Below are positions 34,137 through 42,550 of a stretch of 64,000 nucleotides of DNA, in pieces. Under the pieces are notes generated by a model that was not told the DNA's origin, made no database searches, and was given only the letters and a program-made list of their open reading frames with translations. The DNA is from Palsa-504 sp963767565 (lineage in GTDB: Bacteria; Actinomycetota; Actinomycetes; Streptosporangiales; Streptosporangiaceae), in the NCBI GenBank assembly GCA_963767565.1, contig CAVYEG010000010.1, positions 289,536 through 353,535 of the forward strand, written 5' to 3'. Position 1 is the first letter of the stretch, and every line of letters begins with the position of its first letter. The position numbers and the translations under genes are program-made.

Positions 34137-34952
34137 TTAGTCAGGCTTTCGGGCCAGCTCGTAGACGAAGCTCACGGTCTCGGTGAAGGCACCATCGTCG
34201 CTGTGGTGGCCGAGGCTGGCCGCGAGGTCGGCATCGAATGCGGCAGCCTGGTCACCGAGTACCGCGGCGGGGAGGAAGGACGTCGACCTGATGAGCCCGG
34301 CTAGTTCGGGCAGGGTCCAGCGGTGCTCGATGGCGAACTCATGACTTCCGGCCAGTTCGAATCCGGCGTCGGAGCACACCTCAGAGTCGGGCCTGCGCGA
34401 CCGCGCTTCTTCCCAGCCAGCCGGGATCCGGTGCTCGGCGCCGAGTGCGGCTTTCCACCTGTCCAAGGCGGCGGCGAGAGCCCGCTGCCAGCTTTGCTCA
34501 CCGGTCCAGGGCTGGGAAGACCAGCACAGCGCCAGGTGGCCGCCTGGCTGGAGCCAGCTGAACATCCGGCCGGCGGCCAGATCCCGGTCTAGCCGGTGGA
34601 ACGCGTTGCCAATGACGGCCAGCTCGAAGTACCCCGGCGGGGCGCCGAGCGTCTCGGCGCTCGACACTACCGGCCGGAAGTTCGGTGCATCCGCAGTGGC
34701 GGCCTTGGCCCGGACGACCTCGACCATATCTGGCTCCTGGTCAACAGCCCACACCTCGGCGAACCAGTGGCGCAGCGGAAAGGCGAGCTGCCCAGTCCCG
34801 CAGGCCAGGTCCAGCAACCGGCCTCGCCCGGAGACCTGGGCGCTGCGGGCCAGGTCCGCGGTCATCGCTGCTGGATATGGCAGTCTGTACCGTTCGTAAG
34901 CTGCTGCTGTTCCCCGGTATAGGTCAGCTGCGAACCGCACCTCGTCAGCCAC
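34137..34952 (-). CDS. Class I SAM-dependent methyltransferase
   Basis: 271 aa from ATG 34952. Start FAADLYRGTAAAYERYRLPY is typical of the UbiE/Methyltransf_11-like group. Motif I: LLDLACGTGQLAFPL; the acidic residue ending strand 2: VWAVDQEPDMVEVV; motif II region FELAVIGNAFHRLD; LQPGGHLALC. The C-terminal half would define the acceptor, which I cannot name. Stands alone. Confidence 0.82.
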   Translation of the reverse strand: MADEVRFAADLYRGTAAAYERYRLPYPAAMTADLARSAQVSGRGRLLDLACGTGQLAFPLRHWFAEVWAVDQEPDMVEVVRAKAATADAPNFRPVVSSAETLGAPPGYFELAVIGNAFHRLDRDLAAGRMFSWLQPGGHLALCWSSQPWTGEQSWQRALAAALDRWKAALGAEHRIPAGWEEARSRRPDSEVCSDAGFELAGSHEFAIEHRWTLPELAGLIRSTSFLPAAVLGDQAAAFDADLAASLGHHSDDGAFTETVSFVYELARKPD

Positions 34953-35152
34953 CTCGGCTCATCCTCTTCACCGTCCGCAGATTCGAGGCACCAGGTCATT
35001 CTAAGGCCCGGATTTATGGCACCAGAAAGGTCACCCGGAAGCCGCGAACACGCCCTCACGGGAGAGCGCAGCCGGGTATGGGCGTGGCTGGCCGCCTGCA
35101 CCCCACCTTGTCATCAGGAAGGTTTGCTCATGGCATAACAGGGGACGGAAGC

Positions 35153-36013
35153 ATGATGGTGGCCGGGAAAGCACATCCTCCCGTTGCTGGTGGCACCGTC
35201 CTGATCACCGGTGCCTCGGCGGGGATCGGCCGTGAGCTCGCGATGCAGCTCGCGCCGCGGGCCAGGATGCTTATCCTGCTCGCCCGCCGGGCCGGGCGGC
35301 TGGATGAGCTGCGCACCAGCCTGCTGGCCAGGCACCCGCAGCTGCAGGTGCTGACCCTGCCCGTCGATCTGTCCGATGAGGACGACGTGGGCCGGGCCCT
35401 GGCCAAGACCGGCGAGCAGGCCGGGGCAGTGGACGTCCTGGTGAACAACGCTGGCGTCGGCGATCAGGTCCTGGCTGACCAGGCAGACTGGACCCGGGTC
35501 CGGACCGTCCTGCGCACGAACGTGCTGGCCGTCGCGCAACTGACCACGGCCTTGGTACCCGCGATGGTGAAACGCGGGCGGGGGGGAGTACTGAATATGG
35601 GCTCGGGGGCCGGGCTGACGGTCATGCCCGCAGCGGCGGCGTATTCAGGCAGCAAGCATTTTATGGACGGCTTCAGCGAGGCGCTGCGCGCTGACCTGAC
35701 CGGCACCGGCGTGGTGGTCACCCAGGTCTGCCCCGGCCCGGTGGACAGCGAGTTCGATCAGCTAGCCGGGTCGGCGGGCGGGATGACCGGCGGGCCGCCG
35801 CAGTTCCTGCGAATCAGCGCGGCGCAGTGTGCGCGGGAGGCACTGGCGGGCTTTGACCGCGGCGTGCCGCTGGTGTTCCCCGGCCGGGCCTACCGGATCG
35901 CGATGCGGGCGCTCCCGCTAGTGCCCCGCGAGCTGTCACGTCGCCAGGCGGCCCGATCCGCCACACGACTCCGTACCGCAGCCGATGCGCCGGACCGGCG
36001 AGAGGACCAGTGA
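35153..36013 (+). CDS. Short-chain dehydrogenase/reductase
   Basis: 286 aa from ATG 35153 (a second ATG follows at 35156). Classical SDR: VLITGASAGIGRELAMQLAP (TGxxxGIG), VDVLVNNAGVGDQ (NNAG), GGVLNMGSGAGLTVMPAAAA with catalytic Ser, and YSGSKHFMDGFSEALRADL (Y-x-x-x-K), then QVCPGPVDSEF. NAD(P)-dependent oxidoreductase on an unknown alcohol or ketone. The long open frame upstream of 35153 is a shadow of the minus-strand methyltransferase and intergenic DNA. Confidence 0.88.
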   Translation: MMVAGKAHPPVAGGTVLITGASAGIGRELAMQLAPRARMLILLARRAGRLDELRTSLLARHPQLQVLTLPVDLSDEDDVGRALAKTGEQAGAVDVLVNNAGVGDQVLADQADWTRVRTVLRTNVLAVAQLTTALVPAMVKRGRGGVLNMGSGAGLTVMPAAAAYSGSKHFMDGFSEALRADLTGTGVVVTQVCPGPVDSEFDQLAGSAGGMTGGPPQFLRISAAQCAREALAGFDRGVPLVFPGRAYRIAMRALPLVPRELSRRQAARSATRLRTAADAPDRREDQ

Positions 36014-36024
36014 AAGCGTGAGAA

Positions 36025-39000
36025 TCAGCCGCCTGATCCTCGCTCCCAGGCCTGGCACAGGGCGTTCGCCAGGGTCATCTGGTGCGGTGTCCGGCAGGAC
36101 ACTCGGATGAGGTCGGGGCTGGCCGCGATGATGGCCATCGCCCGGGCCCGCGAGGTCGCCACGTTAAGCCGGTGCCGGTCGTAGAGGAACTCCAGGCCGC
36201 GCGGCGCCTCGTCAGCCGACGAGGTGGCCATCGAGTAGATCACCACCGGCGCCTCCCGGCCCTGGAACTTGTCCACGGTCCCGACCCTGAACCCGGTCAG
36301 CCCGCGGGCCGCCAGCGCATCATGGATGGCCCTGATCTGCGCGTTGTAGGGGGTCACGATCAGGATGCCGTCACAGCCGACCGGCCGCACCGCGTCGTCC
36401 CGGTCCCGCCACGAGCAACCCGCGAGCAGCTCCGCCAGCCGGGCCACCTCGCCGGCTTCTTCCGGTGAGGCGTTGGTGTTGCCCTCGTGCGGCACCTTGA
36501 CCACGCGCAGTCCGGATCCGGAGAACGGCCCGGAACCGAGGATCTCCTGCCGGTCGAGCCCGCCGGCTCCGTGCAATTTCCCGTCGTAGAAGACCTCGGA
36601 GGTATACCGGCACAGGTCCGGGTGCATCCGGTAGGTCTGGTCCAGCAGCAGCCCCGCGTCCGCGGGTATCGTGGCCCGCTCGCCCAGGATGTGCCCCAGT
36701 GCGGAGGCGCCCGCGCCGGGCGGATGCACCGCCTGGCTCGGCTGGGCCAGCTGCTGCGGGTCGCCCAGCAGCACCAGGTTCCGGGCCGCGCCGGCCACCG
36801 CCAGCACATTGGCCAGCGACATCTGCCCCGCCTCTTCCACGAACAGCGTGTCGACGCTTTCCGTCAGCCGGGCACGGGCCCACAGCCAGACCGTGCCCGC
36901 CGCCACGTCCAGCTCTCCGTCGTGCAGCGCCTGCTCCAGCCGCTCGGCCGTCATCAGCTCGGCCGCCGGATGAAGGTACTGGCGGCCCTCATCCGGCTTC
37001 TGGCCGATCCGCGGCGCGCGGCCCCGCTCGCTCGCGTGCTGGCCCACGGTCTCGATCAGGTGCTCGATGACCGCATGCGACGGCCCGGTGATGCCGATGG
37101 CCCGGCCCTCCGCGACGAGCGCGAGGATCTGCTCGGCGGCGGTGTACGTCTTCCCGGTCCCCGGCGGTCCCTGCAGCGGCAGGTAGGAATGCCGCAGCAA
37201 CGAAGCCAGCCGGACCGCGGCCTCGGCCGCCGTCTCGCCCGGGCTCATCAGCGAAGCCTCTGTCTGGGGCGACCGCTTCAGCAGCAGGGCGGTGGCCACG
37301 TCCTCGCCGTCGGCGCCATCTCGCGCTACCCGGTCACCGAGATCCCGGAGCCGTTCCCGCAGCTGCGCGGTCTTGATCGGGCCGTTCTCGATGAGGGCAG
37401 CCGGCCGCGGACCGGCGTAGTCGTGGCCCGCCTTCAGCTCGATCGTCCCGGCCGCCTCGTCCACCGCCCGGACCGGCCAGCCTCGCCCGGTCTCCGGGTC
37501 AATCGCTGTATCCCCGGCCGAGAACTTATGCTCTTGCGGCGGGAACGAGAAGCTCCGCACCACCGATTTCTTCACCTGGTCCACGATCTCGCCGCCGGTG
37601 AGCCCGCCGAGCGCGTCCGGCTCGTCGATCAGCTCCGTAGCGCTCAGCCCGCGCAGGTAGAAGTACCGCCACCAGGCCGGCTTGTCCTCGCGCCGGTGCC
37701 AGTCGATCAGGTCGGCCAGCAGCACCCGCGCCCGCTCCTCGTCCGTCCGCATGGACGTCTCCGCGGAAACGCCGGCCAGCAGCGCGGCCCTGATCCGGGT
37801 GACCTCCTGGTCCTCGGGCGTCCGCGCCGGTTCCTCCGGGACGAGCGGGCGCGGCAGCAGTCCGCCGGTCCGTTCGGCCAGATCAAGCCGCCGGTCCTCC
37901 AGCCAGTCCCGCAGAGCCAGGGTCGACCGGCAGTCGTCCTCGTTGTACCCGGCCACCACCTTCTGCCGCTCGCCGTCGTCGGCGGCCGTCCCGTCTTCCA
38001 GCGCCGCCTCGAACGCGATCAGGTTTTCCGTCGCCACCCGCAGGTCTACCTGCCGCCGGTACCCGCACAGCGGCTCCAGCCGCTTGATCGAGTAGCTCTC
38101 CACCCCGGCCTGCAGTCCCTGCCGGACCACCTTGTACAGGTCGACGAACACCCCGAGCCGGAACAGGTCGTCCACCTCATCCTCGCGGGTGGCGAACCGC
38201 CCCATCAGAGCGCCCACCGCCTCCTGGCGCGTGCCGTGCAGCTCGGTGAGATGGTCCACCGACGTCGGCTCGTAGTGGTTGTAGTGGTACACGTGCAACC
38301 CGGGCCGGCGGGCGCGCCGCTCGGTGATGAAGTCGACGAGCTCCTCGAACGCCCGCTTCTCGCCCGGCCGGTCGAAGGCCCAGATCGGCGTGTACCGCGG
38401 GCGGCCTGCCGCGTCCAGGTCGGCCGTGTCCACCACGCCGAACAGGTACTGCAGCCCGAACTCCCCGCTGTCCTCGGAGTAGTACCTGGCGCCCTCGATA
38501 TCGAAGAACAGGTCGCCGGTCACCGGTTCGGGCAGCGCGAGCAGCCCGCGGTTCGGGATCAGGTCGCCGCCGGCCTCCCGTTCCGGCTCCAGCAGCCTGA
38601 ACCGGATGGTGCCCTCGTCCTCGCTGGCCACCTGCAGCCGGGCCTGGGCCTGGGAGCGCCCGAGGGCATCGCGGCTCACCCGCTCCAGCCGGGGAAGTCC
38701 GGCCAGGCCCGCGAACCCGCGCCGGGTGGCCACCCCGGCCGCCTTCAGCGCCCGCCGCTGACCCATCGTCATGCCGGCCACGAGGGACAGGTCGTCGTCC
38801 CGCCGCCGGCGTCCGGCGCACAGCTCGCTCCACCGGCAGATGGCACAGTGCTCGACCGGCTCGGGGTACAGCCCGGCCGGCGGCCCCGCGCCCAGCACCT
38901 CGGCCAGCCGCCGCCGCGTCTGCCGTTCGTAGGCGGCAAAGTCCTTCACCTTGAACGGGACGAACTCCCCGTTGCCGAGAGCCAGATGCATCCAGCGCGG

Positions 39001-39501
39001 CTCGGTCCCCTGCAGTTCGGCCAGCAGCCGCGAGTAGAACGCGGTCTGCAGAACGGCCCGCGCCTTCGCCGTCCGGGCCAGCTTGGCGTCGACCACCTCA
39101 TAGTGCGGCCCGTCCGGCCGGGGCTCCCCGTCCGGCGCGGGCAGCAAGTCCGCCCGCATCAGGAAATCCGGCCGCCCGAACAGCGCGCCGCCGTTCCCCG
39201 TCAGCGTCCCCTGGTAGATCACCCCGGCTCCGGCCCGGATGGCCGCCGCCGTCGCCGCGGCTGGATCCCCGGCCCCGCTGAGGTCCGCCACCTCGTACCC
39301 GTCTGCCCGGAACCCCTCGAGCACCGCCCGTTCATGCTCCTCGCCCCGCCGCACCAGGTCCTCGAACCCGAGGTCGACCGGGTGCGGCGGCCGCAGCGCC
39401 CCGCGCGCCGCCCGCAGATCCAGCTGGGTCAGCTCCTGGCACGCCAGGAAGTTCGCGACATCGCTCGCCGCTACCCGCACCCGGCCCTCGACGATCTTCA
39501 T
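36025..39501 (-). CDS. TM0106-family RecB-like nuclease fused to a Dna2/UPF1-like helicase
   Basis: About 1158 aa; start ATG 39501 (MKIVEGRVRVAASDVANFL) after GGGGAGGG. PD-(D/E)xK nuclease: FGRPDFLMRADLL and YEVVDAKLARTAKARAVLQT. A Cys cluster (EHCAICRWSELC) follows, as in Fe-S-containing AddB/Dna2 nucleases. An RNase H-like domain follows (GDLFFDIEGARYY ... VVAGYNEDDCRSTLALRDWL). C-terminal SF1B helicase: LQGPPGTGKTYTAAEQI, LFVEEAGQMSLANVLAV, LLGDPQQLAQ, QTYRMHPDLCRYTSE, VGTVDKFQGREAPVVI and LNVATSRARAM. A DNA-processing enzyme, perhaps for repair or defence; the gene stands alone. Confidence 0.88.
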   Translation of the reverse strand: MKIVEGRVRVAASDVANFLACQELTQLDLRAARGALRPPHPVDLGFEDLVRRGEEHERAVLEGFRADGYEVADLSGAGDPAAATAAAIRAGAGVIYQGTLTGNGGALFGRPDFLMRADLLPAPDGEPRPDGPHYEVVDAKLARTAKARAVLQTAFYSRLLAELQGTEPRWMHLALGNGEFVPFKVKDFAAYERQTRRRLAEVLGAGPPAGLYPEPVEHCAICRWSELCAGRRRRDDDLSLVAGMTMGQRRALKAAGVATRRGFAGLAGLPRLERVSRDALGRSQAQARLQVASEDEGTIRFRLLEPEREAGGDLIPNRGLLALPEPVTGDLFFDIEGARYYSEDSGEFGLQYLFGVVDTADLDAAGRPRYTPIWAFDRPGEKRAFEELVDFITERRARRPGLHVYHYNHYEPTSVDHLTELHGTRQEAVGALMGRFATREDEVDDLFRLGVFVDLYKVVRQGLQAGVESYSIKRLEPLCGYRRQVDLRVATENLIAFEAALEDGTAADDGERQKVVAGYNEDDCRSTLALRDWLEDRRLDLAERTGGLLPRPLVPEEPARTPEDQEVTRIRAALLAGVSAETSMRTDEERARVLLADLIDWHRREDKPAWWRYFYLRGLSATELIDEPDALGGLTGGEIVDQVKKSVVRSFSFPPQEHKFSAGDTAIDPETGRGWPVRAVDEAAGTIELKAGHDYAGPRPAALIENGPIKTAQLRERLRDLGDRVARDGADGEDVATALLLKRSPQTEASLMSPGETAAEAAVRLASLLRHSYLPLQGPPGTGKTYTAAEQILALVAEGRAIGITGPSHAVIEHLIETVGQHASERGRAPRIGQKPDEGRQYLHPAAELMTAERLEQALHDGELDVAAGTVWLWARARLTESVDTLFVEEAGQMSLANVLAVAGAARNLVLLGDPQQLAQPSQAVHPPGAGASALGHILGERATIPADAGLLLDQTYRMHPDLCRYTSEVFYDGKLHGAGGLDRQEILGSGPFSGSGLRVVKVPHEGNTNASPEEAGEVARLAELLAGCSWRDRDDAVRPVGCDGILIVTPYNAQIRAIHDALAARGLTGFRVGTVDKFQGREAPVVIYSMATSSADEAPRGLEFLYDRHRLNVATSRARAMAIIAASPDLIRVSCRTPHQMTLANALCQAWERGSGG

Positions 39502-39584
39502 CGACCCTCCCCGGGGCAAAGGACCCCGCCATGGCATTAGCAGCCCGGAACTCAACGCCGCGGTTAGTTCGCCGAGGGGTCCCG

Positions 39585-39783
39585 TCAGAAGGCTCCTGCC
39601 CAGAGTTGGCTGAGAGGCAGGATCCAGGCCCAGTCTTCGTGACGGTAAGCGTACTGGCCTGTGTAGAAGATGACGGCTTCTTGCAAGCGGCGACCGAGCC
39701 GGTCCTTCAGGAGGCGGAGGCCGCGCAGGTCTTCGCTACTGATGCGGGTGCCCGCCTTGATCTCGAAGCCGATGTGCGCTCGT
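39585..39783 (-). pseudogene. DUF4143-type ATPase C-terminal fragment
   Basis: Reads IGFEIKAGTRISSEDLRGLR, LLKDRLGRRLQEAVIFYTGQ, YAYRHEDWAWILPLSQLW, then stop. This is the end of the DUF4143 restriction-endonuclease-like domain carried by AAA ATPases (EVKAG..V...DLRGLR.L.DRLG..F..G..LYTG). The AAA domain is missing; the 5' side abuts the promoter of the YciI gene. Confidence 0.6.
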
Positions 39784-39865
39784 AGATAAGAGTGGGGCCG
39801 CCCCGGGCGGGGACGGCCCAGTACGGAGGCCGGCCACGACTCGGCGGCGGATACGGTTGGGAGCC

Positions 39866-40249
39866 ATGGTGTCGGAACCTCGAAGCGAGGAACACGCTCT
39901 GCGGAGCAAGTTCATGTTGATCTTTCGCGGGGGAGCTGTCTCGCGGCACGATCTGTCGCCCTCGGAGCTTCAGGCCCACGTCGAGAAGTGGTATCGCTGG
40001 TCCGATGAGCTGGCCCGGCAGGGGCGGCGCAACGTCGGAACCGCGCTCGACAACCCGGGGGCCACGGTCCGGGGCCACGAGCGCGTGGTCACCGACGGCC
40101 CCTACGCCGAGTCGAAGGATCTGGTCACCGGCAGCATGATCTTCGAAGCGTCCTCCCTGGCAGACGCCATCGACGTGGCACGCACGTGCCCGGCATACGA
40201 GTTCGGCGGTTCGGTCGAGGTGCGGCCGGTCCAGGACCCTCGGATCTGA
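39866..40249 (+). CDS. YciI-like (DGPF) protein
   Basis: About 127 aa; ATG 39866 chosen, although an upstream in-frame TTG exists. Ferredoxin-like: SKFMLIFRGGAVSRHDLSPS, WSDELARQGRRNVGTALDNP, and the family signature VTDGPYAESKDLVTGSMIFE. The next gene, an ECF sigma factor, starts 5 bp after its stop. DGPF proteins are conserved partners of this sigma group (ECF42). Role unknown, possibly ligand or cofactor for the sigma factor. Confidence 0.82.
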   Translation: MVSEPRSEEHALRSKFMLIFRGGAVSRHDLSPSELQAHVEKWYRWSDELARQGRRNVGTALDNPGATVRGHERVVTDGPYAESKDLVTGSMIFEASSLADAIDVARTCPAYEFGGSVEVRPVQDPRI

Positions 40250-40254
40250 GGCTC

Positions 40255-41523
40255 GTGGACGACCGGCCCGCCGCGGTGTCATCGACGGAGCTGGTCGAGG
40301 ACCTGTTCCGGAAGGAGTACGCGCACCTGGTCAGCGCGCTGACCCGGGTCCTCGGCCCGTCCAGCATCCCGCTCGCCGAGGACGTCGTCCACGACGCGCT
40401 GGTCAGTGCCATGCACGCCTGGCGCTTCGGGTTGCCGCAGGACCCGAAGGCGTGGATCATCCGGGCCGCCCACAACCGGGCGATCGACATCATCCGCCGG
40501 GAACAGCGCCACCGGTCGTTCCTGCCCGAGCTGGCGACGACGACGGCGCTGACCGGCACGATCGAGGTGGCACTGGCCCCGGCCGCCGAGAGGGCCAGCC
40601 AGCTGGCGATGATGTTCGCCGTGTGCGATCCCGGCCTGAACCGCGAGACGCACGTGACCCTGATCCTGCGCTGGCTGTGCGGCCTGTCGCCCAAAGAGAT
40701 CGGCCAGGCGTTCCTGGTCGACACCCAGACCATCGACCGGCGCCTGCACCGGGGTCGCGGCCGGCTGCGTCAGCTGGGCCGGCTGCCCGACGTGGACGAC
40801 CTGCCTGATATCGGCACCCGGCGGGATTCCGTGCTGCGATCGCTGTATCTGCTGTTCAACGAGGGCTACCACGGCAGCAACCCGCAGGACCCGGTACGTC
40901 CGTACCTCTGCGAGGACGCGCTGCGTCTCACCGAACTGCTGCTGGACGCCAAGGCGACGGCACATCCGGACGTGCACGCCCTGGCCGCCTTGTTCTGCTT
41001 CGACGCCGCCCGGCTGCGGACCCGCCTGGACGAGCACGGCGTGTTCGTCCCCCTCGAGGACCAGGACCGGAGCCGCTGGGACCGGGCGCGCATCGAGCGC
41101 GGTCTGATGCACCTGGCCCGCGCGGCCACCGGGGATCACATGTCCCGCTGGCATCTGAAGGCCGGCATCGCCTGCGAGCACGCGATAGCGCCGTCGGTCC
41201 AGGAGACCGACTGGGACCGGATTATCGGCTTCTACCAGGTCCTCGCCCAGCAGTCCTGGAGCCCGGTCGTAGCGCTGAACCGCGCGCTGGCCGTGGCCGA
41301 ACGGGACGGCATCGAGGAGGGCCGCCGCGAGCTGACCGCCTTGGCCGGGGAGCGGAAGCTGTCCCGGTACCCCTTCTACTGGGCGGCCCGGGCCGACCTG
41401 GAACGGCGAGCCGGCCGCCACGCCGCGGCCCGGGAGTACTACGAACACGCCGTTGCGCTGGCCCGGAGCCCGGCCGAGCGCGTGTCCTACCAGCGGCGGA
41501 TCGAGAGCCTGGAAATCTCGTAG
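40255..41523 (+). CDS. ECF42-type sigma factor with long C-terminal helical domain
   Basis: 422 aa from GTG 40255 (an ORF open upstream overlaps the YciI gene). Sigma2: LVEDLFRKEYAHLVSALTRV, AEDVVHDALVSAMHAWRFGL, AWIIRAAHNRAIDIIRREQR. Sigma4: LNRETHVTLILRWLCGLSPK, EIGQAFLVDTQTIDRRLHRG. The C-terminal 230 residues (LYLLFNEGYHGSNPQDP..., ALNRALAVAERDGIEEGRRE) form the TPR-like extension typical of the group, which lacks an anti-sigma factor. Translationally close to the DGPF gene. Confidence 0.88.
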   Translation: MDDRPAAVSSTELVEDLFRKEYAHLVSALTRVLGPSSIPLAEDVVHDALVSAMHAWRFGLPQDPKAWIIRAAHNRAIDIIRREQRHRSFLPELATTTALTGTIEVALAPAAERASQLAMMFAVCDPGLNRETHVTLILRWLCGLSPKEIGQAFLVDTQTIDRRLHRGRGRLRQLGRLPDVDDLPDIGTRRDSVLRSLYLLFNEGYHGSNPQDPVRPYLCEDALRLTELLLDAKATAHPDVHALAALFCFDAARLRTRLDEHGVFVPLEDQDRSRWDRARIERGLMHLARAATGDHMSRWHLKAGIACEHAIAPSVQETDWDRIIGFYQVLAQQSWSPVVALNRALAVAERDGIEEGRRELTALAGERKLSRYPFYWAARADLERRAGRHAAAREYYEHAVALARSPAERVSYQRRIESLEIS

Positions 41524-41596
41524 TGCCGCGTCCGGTTTCGGCCGCTCCTGTTCGTCTTCCCGAGTAGCTCACAAACGACACAGGAGGAGCACCGCG

Positions 41597-42130
41597 ATGC
41601 GCAAGATCATCAATTCCGCCTTCGTCTCGCTCGACGGCGTCACCGCAGACCCAAGCTCCTGGGCGATCTTCGACCCGGACGCAGCGGAGGAAGCCGTTCA
41701 GGCGCTGCACGCCCTGGGCGGCATGCTCATGGGACGAGGCACCTACGAGTACTTCGCCGATGTCATGCCCAAGCAGACCGGGCCATACGCAGACGCGATC
41801 AACGCGATCCGCAAGTACGTGTTCTCCTCGACGCTGGAGAACGCTGACTGGAACAACTCCACGCTCATTCGCGGCGACGTCGTCACCGCCGTGACCGAGC
41901 TCAAGCAAGACGATGGCGGTGATCTCATGATGTACGGATACGGCCGGCTCAGCCAAACCCTGCTCGCTCACCGCCTGGTCGATGAAATCCGGTTCTCGAT
42001 CCACCCGGTGCTAGTCGGCGGGGCAGCGGCTGGCGGCGGCAACGGCAAGACACTCCCGCTGAAGCTACTCGGCGCAACCCCAGCGCCGGGCGGCGTCGTC
42101 GCGCTCACCTACCAGCCTGCCTCCAGCTGA
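41597..42130 (+). CDS. Dihydrofolate reductase-family (RibD C-terminal-like) protein
   Basis: 177 aa from ATG 41597 after AGGAGGAGC. SAFVSLDGVTADPSSWAIFD, ALHALGGMLMGRGTYEYFAD, VFSSTLENADWNNSTLIRGD, LMMYGYGRLSQTLLAHRLVD and EIRFSIHPVLVGGAAAGGGN. NADPH-dependent reductase fold, substrate unknown. 73 bp after the ECF42 sigma gene on the same strand, so it may belong to its regulon. Confidence 0.82.
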   Translation: MRKIINSAFVSLDGVTADPSSWAIFDPDAAEEAVQALHALGGMLMGRGTYEYFADVMPKQTGPYADAINAIRKYVFSSTLENADWNNSTLIRGDVVTAVTELKQDDGGDLMMYGYGRLSQTLLAHRLVDEIRFSIHPVLVGGAAAGGGNGKTLPLKLLGATPAPGGVVALTYQPASS

Positions 42131-42290
42131 GCGGGGGACGAACCAGGGCGAGGACCGGCCCGACAGCGACGTCGACCTGCTCGTGGACCTGCCGCCGCAG
42201 CTCATGTCGCCAGCGAGAAAGCACATCCTGGTCGAGGATCGTCGTGGCCGCCTCGCGGGCTCGGGTGGCGACGGGTCGATGACCACCCTC
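42131..42290. pseudogene. Remnants of a third MNT/HEPN toxin-antitoxin locus
   Basis: Plus strand 42135-42200 reads EDRPDSDVDLLVDLPP, the D-x-D block of an MNT nucleotidyltransferase. Minus strand about 42215-42280 reads VATRAREAATTILDQDVLSR, matching the end of the HEPN gene at 44210 almost residue for residue. Both are stubs lying tail to head, so this looks like a scar left by deletion and rearrangement of a HEPN-MNT locus. Confidence 0.55.
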
Positions 42291-42441
42291 CTGGACCCCG
42301 GCCTGGTCTGGATCCCCCAATGGCGCCTCTACACCCCGACGACATCCCCGAGGACCTCTCCAAGTACTGGGCCCTAGTCGGCGTCGCCCGCTACGACGCC
42401 CCCGCCCTCCGCCTGACCGGTCCGGCGCACCAGCGCCCGTT

Positions 42442-42490
42442 CGGAAAGATCAAATTCTTCTTTTTACCGAACGGTCCGTGGCTCAACCTG
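42442..42490 (+). repeat. Dispersed repeat copy R4
   Basis: CGGAAAGATCAAATTCTTCT then TTTTACCGAACGGTCCGTGG. 61 bp upstream of the next start; an upstream in-frame reading through it is not taken as coding. Confidence 0.75.
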
Positions 42491-42550
42491 TCCAGGATCC
42501 GTAAAGGCAAGCCCTGCTCGGTATCGCCCTGGGATCGCTACGCTGACCGC

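Noticed and set aside
34685..35152. N-terminal extension of the SDR gene
   Set aside because: It reads through the antisense of the methyltransferase and through intergenic DNA. The SDR fold starts at 35153.
36487..39540. A 1017-codon + strand ORF
   Set aside because: It is the antisense shadow of the nuclease-helicase gene: Arg/Pro/Gly/Gln-rich, with no domain, and it matches the codon phase expected of opposite-strand GC3 bias.
40186..40254. Upstream start of the ECF42 sigma factor at 40186
   Set aside because: It would overlap the YciI gene by 64 bp in another frame. GTG 40255 follows the YciI stop directly and begins the family-typical sequence.
42320..42550. Extension of the 468-aa protein upstream to 42320
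   Set aside because: The frame crosses dispersed repeat R4 and a remnant (DDIPEDLSKYWALVGVARYD) and has no ribosome site. GTG 42551 gives a typical basic start.
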